63,601 bases of DNA from CALUTH01 sp964452495 (GTDB taxonomy: Bacteria > Cyanobacteriota > Vampirovibrionia > Gastranaerophilales > Gastranaerophilaceae). The first letter of the stretch is position 1. The number at the start of each line of letters is the position of its first letter. The notes under the pieces were generated by a model that was not told the DNA's origin, made no database searches, and worked only from the letters and a program-made list of their open reading frames with translations. The position numbers and the translations under genes were made by a program. Positions 51,986 through 60,934 of the stretch are shown here, piece by piece. The DNA lies in contig CAYVMC010000009.1 of NCBI GenBank assembly GCA_964452495.1, positions 1 to 63,601 on the forward strand, in the 5' to 3' direction.

Positions 51986-52558
51986 CTAAAAAGTTCCCCC
52001 GATTAGATAATAATATGAACAACAACAACCAGTTCCACCTTTTGAACAATCGGCAACAATTTCCTGGTGAGATTTTTGTGCACATAAAGGTTCTATTTTA
52101 TCAGGATAAATTTTCACGCCAAAAACATCCTTCCCCCACCTGTTGGGACCTTTTTTACCGTTTATATCATAGAACATCGTTCCAACCTGCCCGTTTTTAC
52201 CAACATCCCATCGAAATCCAATTACATTATCTGTACCAATTTCATACACTCTTGTAAAATCACCAATCCCAACAGCAGTCTTACCGTTCATATATTTGAT
52301 TTTATAAGGAGAAATTGGTTTGTATTTCGAATCAGAAATCGATTTCATCATATATTCTTCAAACTCTTTATCATTCTTTGTCCCGTACACTACAGAAGCA
52401 GCAAAAGCATGATTAATTCTATCTTGTAGAGCCCGCCACTCAATAACATGTGATGCTTGCAAGGTATCATCTATAGAAAATGGTATAATTAAACACCCGA
52501 CAATAATAAGAATCACTGCAAGAATACTTATTTCAACTATAGTAAATCCTTTTTTCAT
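51986..52558 (-). CDS. Type IV prepilin-like protein with C-terminal cysteine cluster
   Basis: A 190-aa protein with a class III signal: MKKG cleaved before FTIVEISILAVILIIVG, with Glu at +5 of the mature protein, as needed for PilD processing and assembly. The globular part has MFYDINGKKGPNRWGKDVFG, a pattern common in pseudopilins, and ends with five Cys residues (LCAQKSHQEIVADCSKGG then CCCSYYYL). The run of three adjacent cysteines is unusual. No other pilus genes are close, so it may be an orphan minor pilin. Cotranscribed with the PHP gene. Confidence 0.85.
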   Translation of the reverse strand: MKKGFTIVEISILAVILIIVGCLIIPFSIDDTLQASHVIEWRALQDRINHAFAASVVYGTKNDKEFEEYMMKSISDSKYKPISPYKIKYMNGKTAVGIGDFTRVYEIGTDNVIGFRWDVGKNGQVGTMFYDINGKKGPNRWGKDVFGVKIYPDKIEPLCAQKSHQEIVADCSKGGTGCCCSYYYLIGGTF

Positions 52559-52569
52559 AAATAATCTCC

Positions 52570-53418
52570 TTAAGCCATATCAAGACGTTTTTTCTCTTGC
52601 AGCAGGGTATCCCAAATCCATTCAGGCACAAAATTTTTCCCGAGAATGATTTGCCCGTTCATAATATTTGGTGCATGAAAATCGGATCCTCCTGTTACAA
52701 TTAATCCTAACTCCTCTGCCATTGAAGAAAAATACTCTACTATAGCAGGCGAATGTTTCCTATGGTATGCTTCAATCCCTCTTAACCCACAATTCATAAG
52801 TTCTTTTATAAGTTTATCCGCTATATCTATATCATACGGATGGGCAATCACCGGAACACCGCCACTATCATAGATAATTTCCACTGCATCAAACGGTGAA
52901 ACCGTCTTACGCTCTACATATACCGGCGAATCCTTGTGTATATATTTATTATAAGCTTCAATGACACCGCTTGTACCGCCAGCATTTGTAATTGCCTTTG
53001 CTATATGAGGACGTCCGATACTTCCACCCTCTGCTACCATTTTTTTTATATCGTCAAGAGATATTTTTATACCTGCTTTTTTATTTAAAAGTTTTATAAT
53101 TTCCTTTGTCTGTTTTAATCTTGCATGCTGCTGAGTCTTTAACATTGAAACAAAATCAGGTTTTGTTACATCCGGAAAATATCCTAAAATATGAACTTCA
53201 TACTCCTTATATAATGTATTAACCTCAATACCAGGTATAATTTTAAGGTTAATATTGTTTTCTTCTATATACTTTTTAGCAACATCATACGATAAAACAT
53301 TATCATGATCGGTAAGAGCAATCGCTTCCAGCCCCGCATCAACTGCTAAATCAACTATTTTTTCCGGTGTAAAAACACCGTCAGAGTAATATGTATGAAT
53401 ATGAAAATCAGCCTTCAT
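52570..53418 (-). CDS. PHP-domain phosphoesterase (nucleoside 3',5'-bisphosphate phosphatase-like)
   Basis: A 282-aa metal-dependent phosphoesterase of the YciV/TrpH type. It shows metal-binding motifs ADFHIHTYYSDG at the N-terminus, ALTDHDNV, PGIEVNT, VPVIAHPYD and GGSDFHAP. Relatives degrade short RNAs or pAp from the 5' end, which would fit the neighbouring RNase Y, though that link is inference. ATG 53418 lies 11 bases inside the ymdB end, after GGTGGTG; a longer start at 53448 is possible. Confidence 0.93.
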   Translation of the reverse strand: MKADFHIHTYYSDGVFTPEKIVDLAVDAGLEAIALTDHDNVLSYDVAKKYIEENNINLKIIPGIEVNTLYKEYEVHILGYFPDVTKPDFVSMLKTQQHARLKQTKEIIKLLNKKAGIKISLDDIKKMVAEGGSIGRPHIAKAITNAGGTSGVIEAYNKYIHKDSPVYVERKTVSPFDAVEIIYDSGGVPVIAHPYDIDIADKLIKELMNCGLRGIEAYHRKHSPAIVEYFSSMAEELGLIVTGGSDFHAPNIMNGQIILGKNFVPEWIWDTLLQEKKRLDMA

Positions 53419-54253
53419 ACACACCACCGTTTTCTTCAGAAAATCCATTTACATCTTCCGAAATATTTGAATAACAAACATTAACCCTTTTTATCGAAAC
53501 AGTTTTTGTAGAATCAAAAACTGCTTCAACAGCATTGACCTGCACAGTATCTGCAGATGCAACCTCATATCTTACAGGAAACGCAGTAAGGAAACGCTTT
53601 ATTGAAGTTTCATAATCCATCCCTATTACTCCGTTCACACTGCCGCAAAAACCTGCATCCGTAATATACCCCATACCGTTAATTATTTTTTCATCCGCAG
53701 TTTGAACATGGGTATGTGTACCAATAAAGAGTTTTACGCCAACTTCGCTAAGATACCTGCCAAGTGCGATTTTCTCAGCAGTTGCTTCCCCGTGGAAATC
53801 AACAATAATATAATCAACACAGGACTTTATTTCTTCAATTTTTTCAATCAAAGCTTCCCACGGAGAATCAACAGGCGGCATAAATACCTGTCCAAGAGCA
53901 TTTAAAACCGCTATTTTTTTATCTTTTTTTTCAAAAATTCTACAGCCAGCACCAGGAGTATTTTCTGGATAATTCAGCGGACGTACAAGAACTTCATCAT
54001 CATTAATATACTCAAAAATCTCCTTTTTATCCCAGATATGATTTCCAGACGTAAAGCAATCTATACCACGAGAAAGGAGTTCATCATAGTTCTTCTTTGT
54101 CAAACCAAAACCATGAGAAGCATTTTCTACATTAGCGATAATAAAATCAGGTTTATCATTTCCTAAAGAATACAGGTAATTACTAACCGCCATACGTCCC
54201 GGTCGGCCTGTAATATCTCCAAAAAATAATATTTTAAACTGATTGCCTGACAT
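53408..54253 (-). CDS. ymdB: YmdB-family metallophosphoesterase
   Basis: A 281-aa calcineurin-fold 2',3'-cAMP phosphodiesterase family member. It shows the dimetal site KILFFGDITGRPGR, IANVENASHGFG, SGNHIWDKKEI, VDFHGEATAEK and GTHTHVQTADE followed by YITDAGFCGSVNGVIGM. In many bacteria it is encoded beside rny, as here (4-bp gap). The C-terminal ~25 residues are a divergent tail. Confidence 0.96.
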   Translation of the reverse strand: MSGNQFKILFFGDITGRPGRMAVSNYLYSLGNDKPDFIIANVENASHGFGLTKKNYDELLSRGIDCFTSGNHIWDKKEIFEYINDDEVLVRPLNYPENTPGAGCRIFEKKDKKIAVLNALGQVFMPPVDSPWEALIEKIEEIKSCVDYIIVDFHGEATAEKIALGRYLSEVGVKLFIGTHTHVQTADEKIINGMGYITDAGFCGSVNGVIGMDYETSIKRFLTAFPVRYEVASADTVQVNAVEAVFDSTKTVSIKRVNVCYSNISEDVNGFSEENGGVYEG

Positions 54254-54257
54254 ATTT

Positions 54258-55775
54258 CTATTTTGCTATTTCTGTTGTTCTAAATTCTCTTACCACAGTA
54301 ACTTTAATTTGCCCCGGATAATTCAGTTCATTTTCTATCTTATTTGCAATATCTCTTGCAAGTTTTTGAGAAGCCAAATCATCAAACATTTCCGACTGAA
54401 CAATAACACGAACCTCACGTCCTGCCTGTACAGCAAACGACTGCTTTATTCCTTCGTAACTGTTTACAATTTCTTCTATTTTTTGTAAACGTTTGATATA
54501 AATTTCAAGAGTATCACGTCTTGCTCCGGGTCTTGATGCGGAGATTGCATCAGCAATTTTCACAAGAACTGCCTCTACAGTATTTGCCGTAACACCATCA
54601 TGGTGTGCCTCGATTGCATGAATAATTTCCGGTTTTTCACCATATCTCTGTGCTAATTCAACACCGAGTTCTATATGTGTACCTTCCTGTGTCTGGTCAA
54701 CAGCCTTACCAATATCATGAAGAAGACCAGCGCGTTTTGCAACATAAACATTTGCGCCTAGTTCTGCAGCAAGCATACCGGCAATATGTCCAACTTCCAG
54801 AGAATGCCTGAGAACATTCTGCCCGTAACTTGTTCTATAATAAAGGCGCCCCAGATTTTTAATAAGCTCTTTATTAAGTCCGATTATACCTACATCAAGG
54901 GCTGCATTTTCACCCTCTTCCATTATTTTTTTATCTATTTCTTCTCTTGCTTTTTCTACCATTTCCTCTATTCTTACAGGGTGGATACGCCCGTCCTGAA
55001 TAAGTTTCTCCAGAGCAAGTTTTGCAACCTCGCGCCTTACCGGATCAAAAGATGAAAGAACCACAGCCTCAGGAGTATCATCTATAATAAGGTCAACACC
55101 CGTTAATGTTTCAAGGGCTCTTATGTTTCTTCCCTCACGACCGATAATTCTGCCTTTCATTTCATCATTAGGAAGGGAAACAAGAGAAACTGTCGACTCA
55201 ACAACCTGCTCAATCATACATCTCTGCATTGTTGTTGAAAGGATTTCTTTTGATTTTTCAACTGCAGACTCTCTGATTTTTGCTTCATTTTCTCTTATAA
55301 GCTGCATCTGTTCTTGAGCCAAATCCGTTTTCAGTTGATCAAGAAACATTTTTTTTGCTTCTTCTGCTGACAAACCGCTTATTCTTTCTAATTCAGAAGT
55401 TTGCTTTTGGATAATTTCGGCAAGAATATCTTCTTTATCAATAATCTGATCCTTTAATTTTTCTAACTCAACTTCTTTATCCGTTACTTCCTGAATTTTA
55501 TTTTCCAGAAAATCTTCCCGTTTAATAAGTTTATTTTCAAGGGCAGAAAGCTCCTTCCTCCTCTCCCTTTCATCCTCTTTAATCTGTTCACTCTCAGCTT
55601 GAAGAGCCTCTTTAGCTTTAATAAGGGCTTCTTTATGAATGATTGCTTCTTTTTGGGCGAAGTCAGCTTTACTTTGTTCCAGAACTTTCATAACACTGTT
55701 ATATTTTTTTTGCTGAACAACAGCCAACAACAGCAATATTATACATTCAATAGCAGCTGTGATGTATACTATCAT
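54258..55775 (-). CDS. rny: Ribonuclease Y
   Basis: A 505-aa membrane-anchored endoribonuclease that initiates mRNA decay. N-terminal transmembrane helix (IVYITAAIECIILLLLAVV), a long coiled coil (about 25-195, dense in Glu/Lys), a KH domain (GRIIGREGRNIRALETLTG) and an HD domain with HSLEVGHIAGMLAAELG and GLLHDIGKAVDQ. Full length. First gene of rny - ymdB - PHP - prepilin - LOG. Its upstream region has a short inverted repeat CGGTA/TACCG at 55822-55840. Confidence 0.98.
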   Translation of the reverse strand: MIVYITAAIECIILLLLAVVQQKKYNSVMKVLEQSKADFAQKEAIIHKEALIKAKEALQAESEQIKEDERERRKELSALENKLIKREDFLENKIQEVTDKEVELEKLKDQIIDKEDILAEIIQKQTSELERISGLSAEEAKKMFLDQLKTDLAQEQMQLIRENEAKIRESAVEKSKEILSTTMQRCMIEQVVESTVSLVSLPNDEMKGRIIGREGRNIRALETLTGVDLIIDDTPEAVVLSSFDPVRREVAKLALEKLIQDGRIHPVRIEEMVEKAREEIDKKIMEEGENAALDVGIIGLNKELIKNLGRLYYRTSYGQNVLRHSLEVGHIAGMLAAELGANVYVAKRAGLLHDIGKAVDQTQEGTHIELGVELAQRYGEKPEIIHAIEAHHDGVTANTVEAVLVKIADAISASRPGARRDTLEIYIKRLQKIEEIVNSYEGIKQSFAVQAGREVRVIVQSEMFDDLASQKLARDIANKIENELNYPGQIKVTVVREFRTTEIAK

Positions 55776-55961
55776 ACCTGCTCTTATCCTTTCTATTCTT
55801 TTTTATTTATACACGACTATTCGGTACATATAACCTACCGAAACATTATTTAATAATTTTAAACAACTTCATCGCATATATTTATCAAAAAATTTTCTAC
55901 TACATCTAATTTTATAATATCATGTAAAATTTATTTTGTATAGGATAAATTATTTTTCTGT

Positions 55962-55967
55962 TATAAT
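55962..55967 (+). promoter_or_regulatory. -10 box for a leaderless mlaE transcript
   Basis: A consensus TATAAT ends six bases before the ATG of mlaE at 55974, so transcription should begin at or next to the start codon. The -35 is poor (TTGTAT at 55936 with a long 20-bp spacer). Confidence 0.5.
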
Positions 55968-55973
55968 AACTGT

Positions 55974-56777
55974 ATGGAGCGCTTTTATTTTAAGAACACT
56001 TTTAGTTATAAGTTTCTGCTCGTTATTCAGGGTTATCTGACGGTATTTCTATCAACACTGGGAAATATCGTTACTATGCTGGGAAGAGTTTTGAAACGTA
56101 TTGCAAAGCTTGACATAGATATAAAAGAATTAATGTATCAGTGTTCTAGATTTGGTGTAAGTTCACTTCCTATAACATTATCTATTGTAGGGATGTCATC
56201 AATCATTGTTGCAACACAGGTCGCAGGAGAAATGATTAAACAGGGCGGAGGTAATTATGTTGGAATGTTTGTATCTATTCTTTTAGTAAGAGAAGAGGCT
56301 GTCATTATGTCCGGATTTGCAATCATATATATGATTGGTTCATCTCTGGCTTCAGAAATTGCAACGATGAAAGTCACTGACCAGATTGATGCAATGCAGG
56401 TTCTTAAAGTTGACCCCATAAGATATCTTTTAGTACCGCGGATTTTATCAGGTATCATAATGATGCCGCTTGTTGTAATCATTGCAACAGTATTCGGTAT
56501 AATAGGCGGAGCCGTAGCGTCAAATTTATCAAGCGGGCTTTCGTACCGTGCGTTTTTTGATTCCGTATGGTTCGGACTATACGTTCGAGATATTTATATA
56601 AGCCTATTTAAAGCCGCCACATTCGGTTTTGTAATTGCACTTATAAGCTGTACCTTCGGATACTATGCAAAAGGCGGTGCAAAGGGTGTCGGCGATGCAA
56701 CAACGGATGCCGTTGTCTGGTCGTTTATTGCGATTGTCTTTATTGATATGATTTTTGCAATAGCATTTTTCTTTTAA
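55974..56777 (+). CDS. mlaE: MlaE-family lipid ABC transporter permease
   Basis: A 267-aa inner-membrane subunit of the MCE phospholipid transporter. About five or six transmembrane helices, with the family features SSLPITLSIVGMSSIIVATQ, the conserved LASEIATMKVTDQIDAMQVL and VDPIRYLLVPRILSGIIMMP. The N-terminal ~20 residues are an interface helix. Cotranscribed with mlaF and mlaD. ATG without Shine-Dalgarno but right after a TATAAT. Confidence 0.96.
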   Translation: MERFYFKNTFSYKFLLVIQGYLTVFLSTLGNIVTMLGRVLKRIAKLDIDIKELMYQCSRFGVSSLPITLSIVGMSSIIVATQVAGEMIKQGGGNYVGMFVSILLVREEAVIMSGFAIIYMIGSSLASEIATMKVTDQIDAMQVLKVDPIRYLLVPRILSGIIMMPLVVIIATVFGIIGGAVASNLSSGLSYRAFFDSVWFGLYVRDIYISLFKAATFGFVIALISCTFGYYAKGGAKGVGDATTDAVVWSFIAIVFIDMIFAIAFFF

Positions 56778-56793
56778 TTTAAGGTGAACAAAG

Positions 56794-57513
56794 ATGGGTA
56801 TACAGGTAAAAAATTTAGTAAAAGTATTTGATGACAAAAAAATAATTGATGATATATCTTTCAGTGTAAATGACGGGGAAATACTTGCAATTGTCGGATT
56901 TAGCGGTTCAGGAAAAAGCACTGTATTAAAACTTATCAGCGGACTCCTTTCACCAGATTCTGGCGAAATTCTCACCACCGGAGATATTGCAATGGTTTTT
57001 CAGTACTCGGCTCTTTTTGATTCTCTTAATGTGTTTGATAACATTTCTTTCGCTCTAGTTGAAAGAAAGGATTTAAGAAAAAAATACACACAGGAAGAGT
57101 TGGAAAGGATTGTAAAAGAAAAATTAGAACTGGTAGGGCTTAGCGGTATAGAAGACAAGTTTCCATCTGAGCTTTCCGGCGGAATGCAAAAGCGTGTAAG
57201 CTTTGCGCGTGCAATAGTAACAGAGCCTCAAATAATTTTGTACGATGAACCGACAGCAGGCCTTGATCCGATTTCATCAACGCTTATTGAAGATTATATC
57301 GTAAGACTAAAAAATGAAACAAAAGCGGCATCAATTGTTGTCACACACCAGATGTCAACAATTAAAAGGACTGCGGATAAAGTTATTATGTTATATAACG
57401 GGAAAATCGTATTTGCAGGAACACCTGACGATTTACAGAGAGAAGAAACACCGTATACAAAGCAATTTGTCAATGCAGCTTTAGACGGCCCGATGAAAAT
57501 GTTTGCAGAATAA
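56794..57513 (+). CDS. mlaF: MlaF-family ABC transporter ATP-binding protein
   Basis: A 239-aa ATPase that drives the Mla transporter. Walker A GFSGSGKST (about 34-42), Q-loop VFQYSALFDSLNVFDN, ABC signature ELSGGMQKRVSFARAI, Walker B IILYDEPTAGLDP and H-loop VTHQMS. The Q-loop and signature sequences are the MlaF/Ttg2A type. 16 bp after mlaE. Confidence 0.97.
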   Translation: MGIQVKNLVKVFDDKKIIDDISFSVNDGEILAIVGFSGSGKSTVLKLISGLLSPDSGEILTTGDIAMVFQYSALFDSLNVFDNISFALVERKDLRKKYTQEELERIVKEKLELVGLSGIEDKFPSELSGGMQKRVSFARAIVTEPQIILYDEPTAGLDPISSTLIEDYIVRLKNETKAASIVVTHQMSTIKRTADKVIMLYNGKIVFAGTPDDLQREETPYTKQFVNAALDGPMKMFAE

Positions 57514-57549
57514 TGATTTTTTGATACAATTATAGTGAATGAGGGCAGA

Positions 57550-58911
57550 ATGAAGGTATCATCATCAATAAAAGTAGGAATACTAGCACTTGTAGCATTA
57601 ACCATATTTTTTATGACGATTTTATGGGTAAAAGGACGTTCCTTCTCTTCTGCCGAACGAATAGAAATCCGATTTAAAGATGTAAATGGTATGCGTCCTG
57701 GCTCCGGTGTTCAAATGATGGGGTTCAGAGTCGGGCAGGTTGAAGAAATAACACCGGTTATAAATGATTCTGACAGCTATGTAAAACTCAAGTTTGTTAT
57801 AACAAATCCTGACATAACTATCCCCAAAGCATCAACCATTTCTATTCAACAGTCAGGACTTATCGGAGAACAGTTCCTTGAAATTACTCCGCCCAGCCAC
57901 AGAACAATATTTCTGCCCGTTTATAACAAAGATGTATTACCTACAGACGTACCCGTTGAAATCAAACTTGATACAAATTATTATGATGTAGGTTCAGTAA
58001 AAAAATCACAAATTATTACATCACAGCTGGTGCCTTTAAAATTCAAGGAAGATATAAAAACGCCGTACGCATATAAAATAAGTTACGTAGTGGATTTACC
58101 AGGGTTAATTTTGCCAGAATTTATGACCGGTCAAATTGTCACAATAAACGGGAAAAAGAAATTGAGAATTGCACCAAGAGATAACGCACCAATTCCTTAT
58201 CCTAATCAGACATCACCTTATACAATTATTGAGCCTATGAGAATTGCAGATTTTATGGAATTGCAGTATGAAGCAGCAGAAGGGCTTACAGAAACAAATA
58301 GAATTATTAACGAGTTATTTAATGATACAATGGTCGCAAACCTTAAAGAAACTGTCAATAACATCAAGGGATTAACTGCACAGGCGACATCAACACTAAG
58401 TAAAGCAGAAACACTTATTGAATCTTCACAAAAAGATTTAGACCTCCTAGTTGAAATGATGCAAGATGTTTCAAAGAATTTCAATAAATTAGCCGTAAAT
58501 GTAAACGGGATAATAGGTGATGAAAACTTTAAACCCACAATGTATGATATGACGGCTGCAGTAACAAAATTTTCAAACAGCGTTTCACCTATTCTGAGTT
58601 CTGTTGACAGTAAAGCTTTTGCAAGTGACCTTAATGCTGTTATGCACAACTTGAACGAAATTTCACAATCAGTGAACTCAATGACAAGCGATGAAAAAGT
58701 TAAAAATAAAATAATGACAAGTATTGATAATGTGAATTTGTCACTTGCAAAACTCAATATTGCACTTGATTCGCTTAACAGCTGCGCTACAGAAGGTAAT
58801 CAAACAAACCTGCAGCAAATTATCACGGATACATCCGCTTCAGTATCAAATTTAAGAAAATTCTCAGAAAAGTTAAATAAACGCTTCTTACTTTTCAGAT
58901 TATTATTTTAA
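57550..58911 (+). CDS. mlaD: MlaD-family MCE protein, long form
   Basis: A 453-aa membrane-anchored substrate-binding subunit. One N-terminal helix (IKVGILALVALTIFFMTILW), then the MCE domain (RIEIRFKDVNGMRPGSGVQM to about residue 125: GEQFLEITPP). It continues into a long helical and coiled-coil C-terminal region, so it is larger than the ~180-aa E. coli MlaD and nearer the chloroplast/cyanobacterial TGD2 form. ATG 57550 has GAGG five bases upstream; an upstream GTG at 57535 is also in frame. No MlaB, C or A in the window. Confidence 0.93.
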   Translation: MKVSSSIKVGILALVALTIFFMTILWVKGRSFSSAERIEIRFKDVNGMRPGSGVQMMGFRVGQVEEITPVINDSDSYVKLKFVITNPDITIPKASTISIQQSGLIGEQFLEITPPSHRTIFLPVYNKDVLPTDVPVEIKLDTNYYDVGSVKKSQIITSQLVPLKFKEDIKTPYAYKISYVVDLPGLILPEFMTGQIVTINGKKKLRIAPRDNAPIPYPNQTSPYTIIEPMRIADFMELQYEAAEGLTETNRIINELFNDTMVANLKETVNNIKGLTAQATSTLSKAETLIESSQKDLDLLVEMMQDVSKNFNKLAVNVNGIIGDENFKPTMYDMTAAVTKFSNSVSPILSSVDSKAFASDLNAVMHNLNEISQSVNSMTSDEKVKNKIMTSIDNVNLSLAKLNIALDSLNSCATEGNQTNLQQIITDTSASVSNLRKFSEKLNKRFLLFRLLF

Positions 58912-58920
58912 AATTTCTTA

Positions 58921-58991
58921 ATATTATATTGCAATATATCATTTTTAATATACGATTAAACAATATAATCGGATTTTAAGGAGTATATTTA
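58921..58991 (+). promoter_or_regulatory. Upstream region of gene A (copy 1) with palindrome, -10 and RBS
   Basis: Contains the palindrome TATATTGCAATATA (58925-58938), TATAAT (58964-58969) and AAGGAG (58978-58983). The same order, with one change in the palindrome and TATAAC as -10, recurs before gene A' at 60320-60388. Both begin the same distance (28 bp) from -10 to ATG. Confidence 0.6.
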
Positions 58992-59621
58992 ATGAAAATA
59001 TCCGCAATCAACGGAGCGGGTAACAGTACATCTAAAGCTGTTATTCCCGGTAAAATATCAAGAATTGCTTATTCGGCAATGTTTACGTTATCTTTATTAT
59101 CGGGTATATCACAGGCTACAGATACATTTACTAAAAATAAAAAACAGCCGGCAGGAGAAGCCGTTAATCAGGAATATATTTTTCAAGGGAAACCTGTACA
59201 AAAAGCCCAGAGTGTATACATGGATATATGGGGCAATCGCTGGGTTCCCTATTATGAATATAAAAATCTCAAAGAAAGAACAGCGGCAAAAGAAGAAGAG
59301 GTTGACAAACTAGAGCAAGAAAGGGAGAAAGTATGGCAATTATGGTGGGACATCAATGGCGAGTGTGTTAACCTGGAAACCAGCATTGAAGAATTATGGG
59401 AGGAGCTAGGTGGACATAGCGACAACTTAGACTACTGGGATAGGAAATATGAAGAAGCATACAAGAGTGCTGTTAATATTCAAAGAGAACTTGGAATAAA
59501 AGGCATAATTACGGCTTTGGGGACTTTTCTTTTAACTCATGGAATTGCAGCAAAAATAAGTAAAAGAAAAAAGAAACAAAACAATGCAATAAAAAATAAC
59601 AAAAACGGAATACAGGTTTAA
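58992..59621 (+). CDS. Gene A: small membrane protein of an unrecognised family
   Basis: A 209-aa protein: MKISAINGAG..., a hydrophobic helix in the YSAMFTLSLLSG block (about 25-42), then the family signature QKAQSVYMDIWGNRWVPYYE (70-89), a charged coiled-coil stretch (about 95-160) and a second hydrophobic helix GIKGIITALGTFLLTHGI (about 171-188) with a very basic tail. No cleavable signal; the N-terminus lacks the F-x-G form and has IPGKISRIAYSA instead. Related to A' (60389) and, more distantly, to B and B'. Good AAGGAG. Function unknown; paired with B five bases downstream. Confidence 0.8.
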   Translation: MKISAINGAGNSTSKAVIPGKISRIAYSAMFTLSLLSGISQATDTFTKNKKQPAGEAVNQEYIFQGKPVQKAQSVYMDIWGNRWVPYYEYKNLKERTAAKEEEVDKLEQEREKVWQLWWDINGECVNLETSIEELWEELGGHSDNLDYWDRKYEEAYKSAVNIQRELGIKGIITALGTFLLTHGIAAKISKRKKKQNNAIKNNKNGIQV

Positions 59622-59626
59622 AAATA

Positions 59627-60250
59627 ATGAAAATAAATACAGTTACATCAACAAACAATCAAAATTTTACAGGTAATACAGGAAAAGCTGTGAAAGGAAT
59701 AAAAGCCGGAAAAGCTGCGAATTTAGCATATTCCGCTTTCTTCACTCTTGCACTTTTATCTGCAGGAAATAATTTTTCAAATAAAGATGTTTTTATTAAA
59801 AATAACAATGTAACTGAACAAAACGAAAACCAATTGCAGCCATTACCACGGGCAGCCATAAAAGCTCAAACAATTTATACCGACGGACTCGGACAACAAT
59901 GGGTAAAATACGAAGATTATCGTAAACAATACAATGAATACACAAAATACTCTTCATATATAGAAAGTTATATAAATGATATAAAAGAAGATTCTCATGA
60001 GATAGACTCAATGAGTAAAAAAATACAGGAATATAAACCCATTTTAGAAAATCTTAATAAACTCGTACCAAAAACAGAACAAAAATGGTTGCAGATACGT
60101 AGTGAAACAATGGGTCTTAGAGAATATTATGATGAAGTAAAAGATGGAAAAAATATAGCTCTTACTATGTTCGGGGTGCTAGGTGTTATTGCAGCACTTA
60201 TTACAAGAGGCTTATATAAACTCGGACGCCGGATTCTCGGTAAAAAATAA
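59627..60250 (+). CDS. Gene B: small membrane protein with N-terminal F-T-G motif
   Basis: A 207-aa relative of the A gene. N-terminus MKINTVTSTNNQNFTGNTGK with the F-T-G motif (F14-T15-G16), hydrophobic segment LAYSAFFTLALLSAG (33-47), signature AQTIYTDGLGQQWVKYEDY (80-98), helical region to about 150, and a C-terminal helix LTMFGVLGVIAALITRGLY followed by KLGRRILGKK. Starts five bases after A. Function unknown. Confidence 0.8.
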   Translation: MKINTVTSTNNQNFTGNTGKAVKGIKAGKAANLAYSAFFTLALLSAGNNFSNKDVFIKNNNVTEQNENQLQPLPRAAIKAQTIYTDGLGQQWVKYEDYRKQYNEYTKYSSYIESYINDIKEDSHEIDSMSKKIQEYKPILENLNKLVPKTEQKWLQIRSETMGLREYYDEVKDGKNIALTMFGVLGVIAALITRGLYKLGRRILGKK

Positions 60251-60319
60251 ACAAAATTTATTATGTAAAATATTGACACCCAAAGGAGTTCTTTTCAGGT
60301 TAATTTTTTACACTTCATA

Positions 60320-60388
60320 ATATTATATTGAAATATATCATTTTAATACACGATTAACGTTATAACAGATTATTAAGGAGTATATTTA
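60320..60388 (+). promoter_or_regulatory. Upstream region of gene A' (copy 2)
   Basis: Diverged duplicate of 58921-58991: imperfect palindrome TATATTGAAATATA, -10 TATAAC at 60361-60366, and AAGGAG directly before the A' start. The last 20 or so bases through the ATG and first codons (AAGGAGTATATTTA then ATGAAAATATCCGCA) are identical to copy 1. Confidence 0.6.
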
Positions 60389-60934
60389 ATGAAAATATCC
60401 GCACCCAATAGAGCATCACAGCCGACAACAAAAACTGTTGTTCCGGGCAAAGCTTCAAAAATAGCTTATTCTGCCATATTTGCGCTCTCACTATTATCCA
60501 CGGCACCAAAGCTTATTACAGATACTTTTACAAAAAGTAATGCAAAGCCTGAAACAGAACTTGCAGAAAACAATAACAATTACACCACTACAAACAACAG
60601 TTCTGCACAAAAAGCTCAAATAGTCTATACAGACGGATGGGGTAACAGTTGGGTGAGATATAGTGATTACAAGCAGCTTGAACAGCAAAAAGAAGCGGAG
60701 AAGAGAGAGTTTAACGAGACTTTGGAAGATTATTTATACTCTCGCTTTGAACTAAAAAGTAAACTCCATGACTATACTGAGATGACCAAAAAGAAAGATA
60801 GACAGAACATGACAATTGGGAATATAGTTCTGTTATTAACTACAGCTGCAACCTTTTATTTAGTCGATAATAAAATTAAGAAAAAAAAGCAACAATCTGT
60901 AACCCAAAATAAAGTAGAGGGACAATCCAAATGA
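60389..60934 (+). CDS. Gene A': second copy of the A-type membrane protein
   Basis: A 181-aa paralogue of A. N-terminus MKISAPNRASQPTTKTVVPG, hydrophobic IAYSAIFALSLLSTAP (25-40), signature QIVYTDGWGNSWVRYSDY (77-94), a shorter coiled coil and a C-terminal helix TIGNIVLLLTTAATFYLV with a Lys-rich tail. Its stop overlaps the start of B' by four bases (ATGA). Loss of about 30 residues relative to A lies in the coiled coil. Confidence 0.8.
   Translation: MKISAPNRASQPTTKTVVPGKASKIAYSAIFALSLLSTAPKLITDTFTKSNAKPETELAENNNNYTTTNNSSAQKAQIVYTDGWGNSWVRYSDYKQLEQQKEAEKREFNETLEDYLYSRFELKSKLHDYTEMTKKKDRQNMTIGNIVLLLTTAATFYLVDNKIKKKKQQSVTQNKVEGQSK

Noticed and set aside
55822..55840. Inverted repeat CGGTA/TACCG upstream of rny as a riboswitch
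   Set aside because: Five-base arms only, with no recognised aptamer sequence around them.
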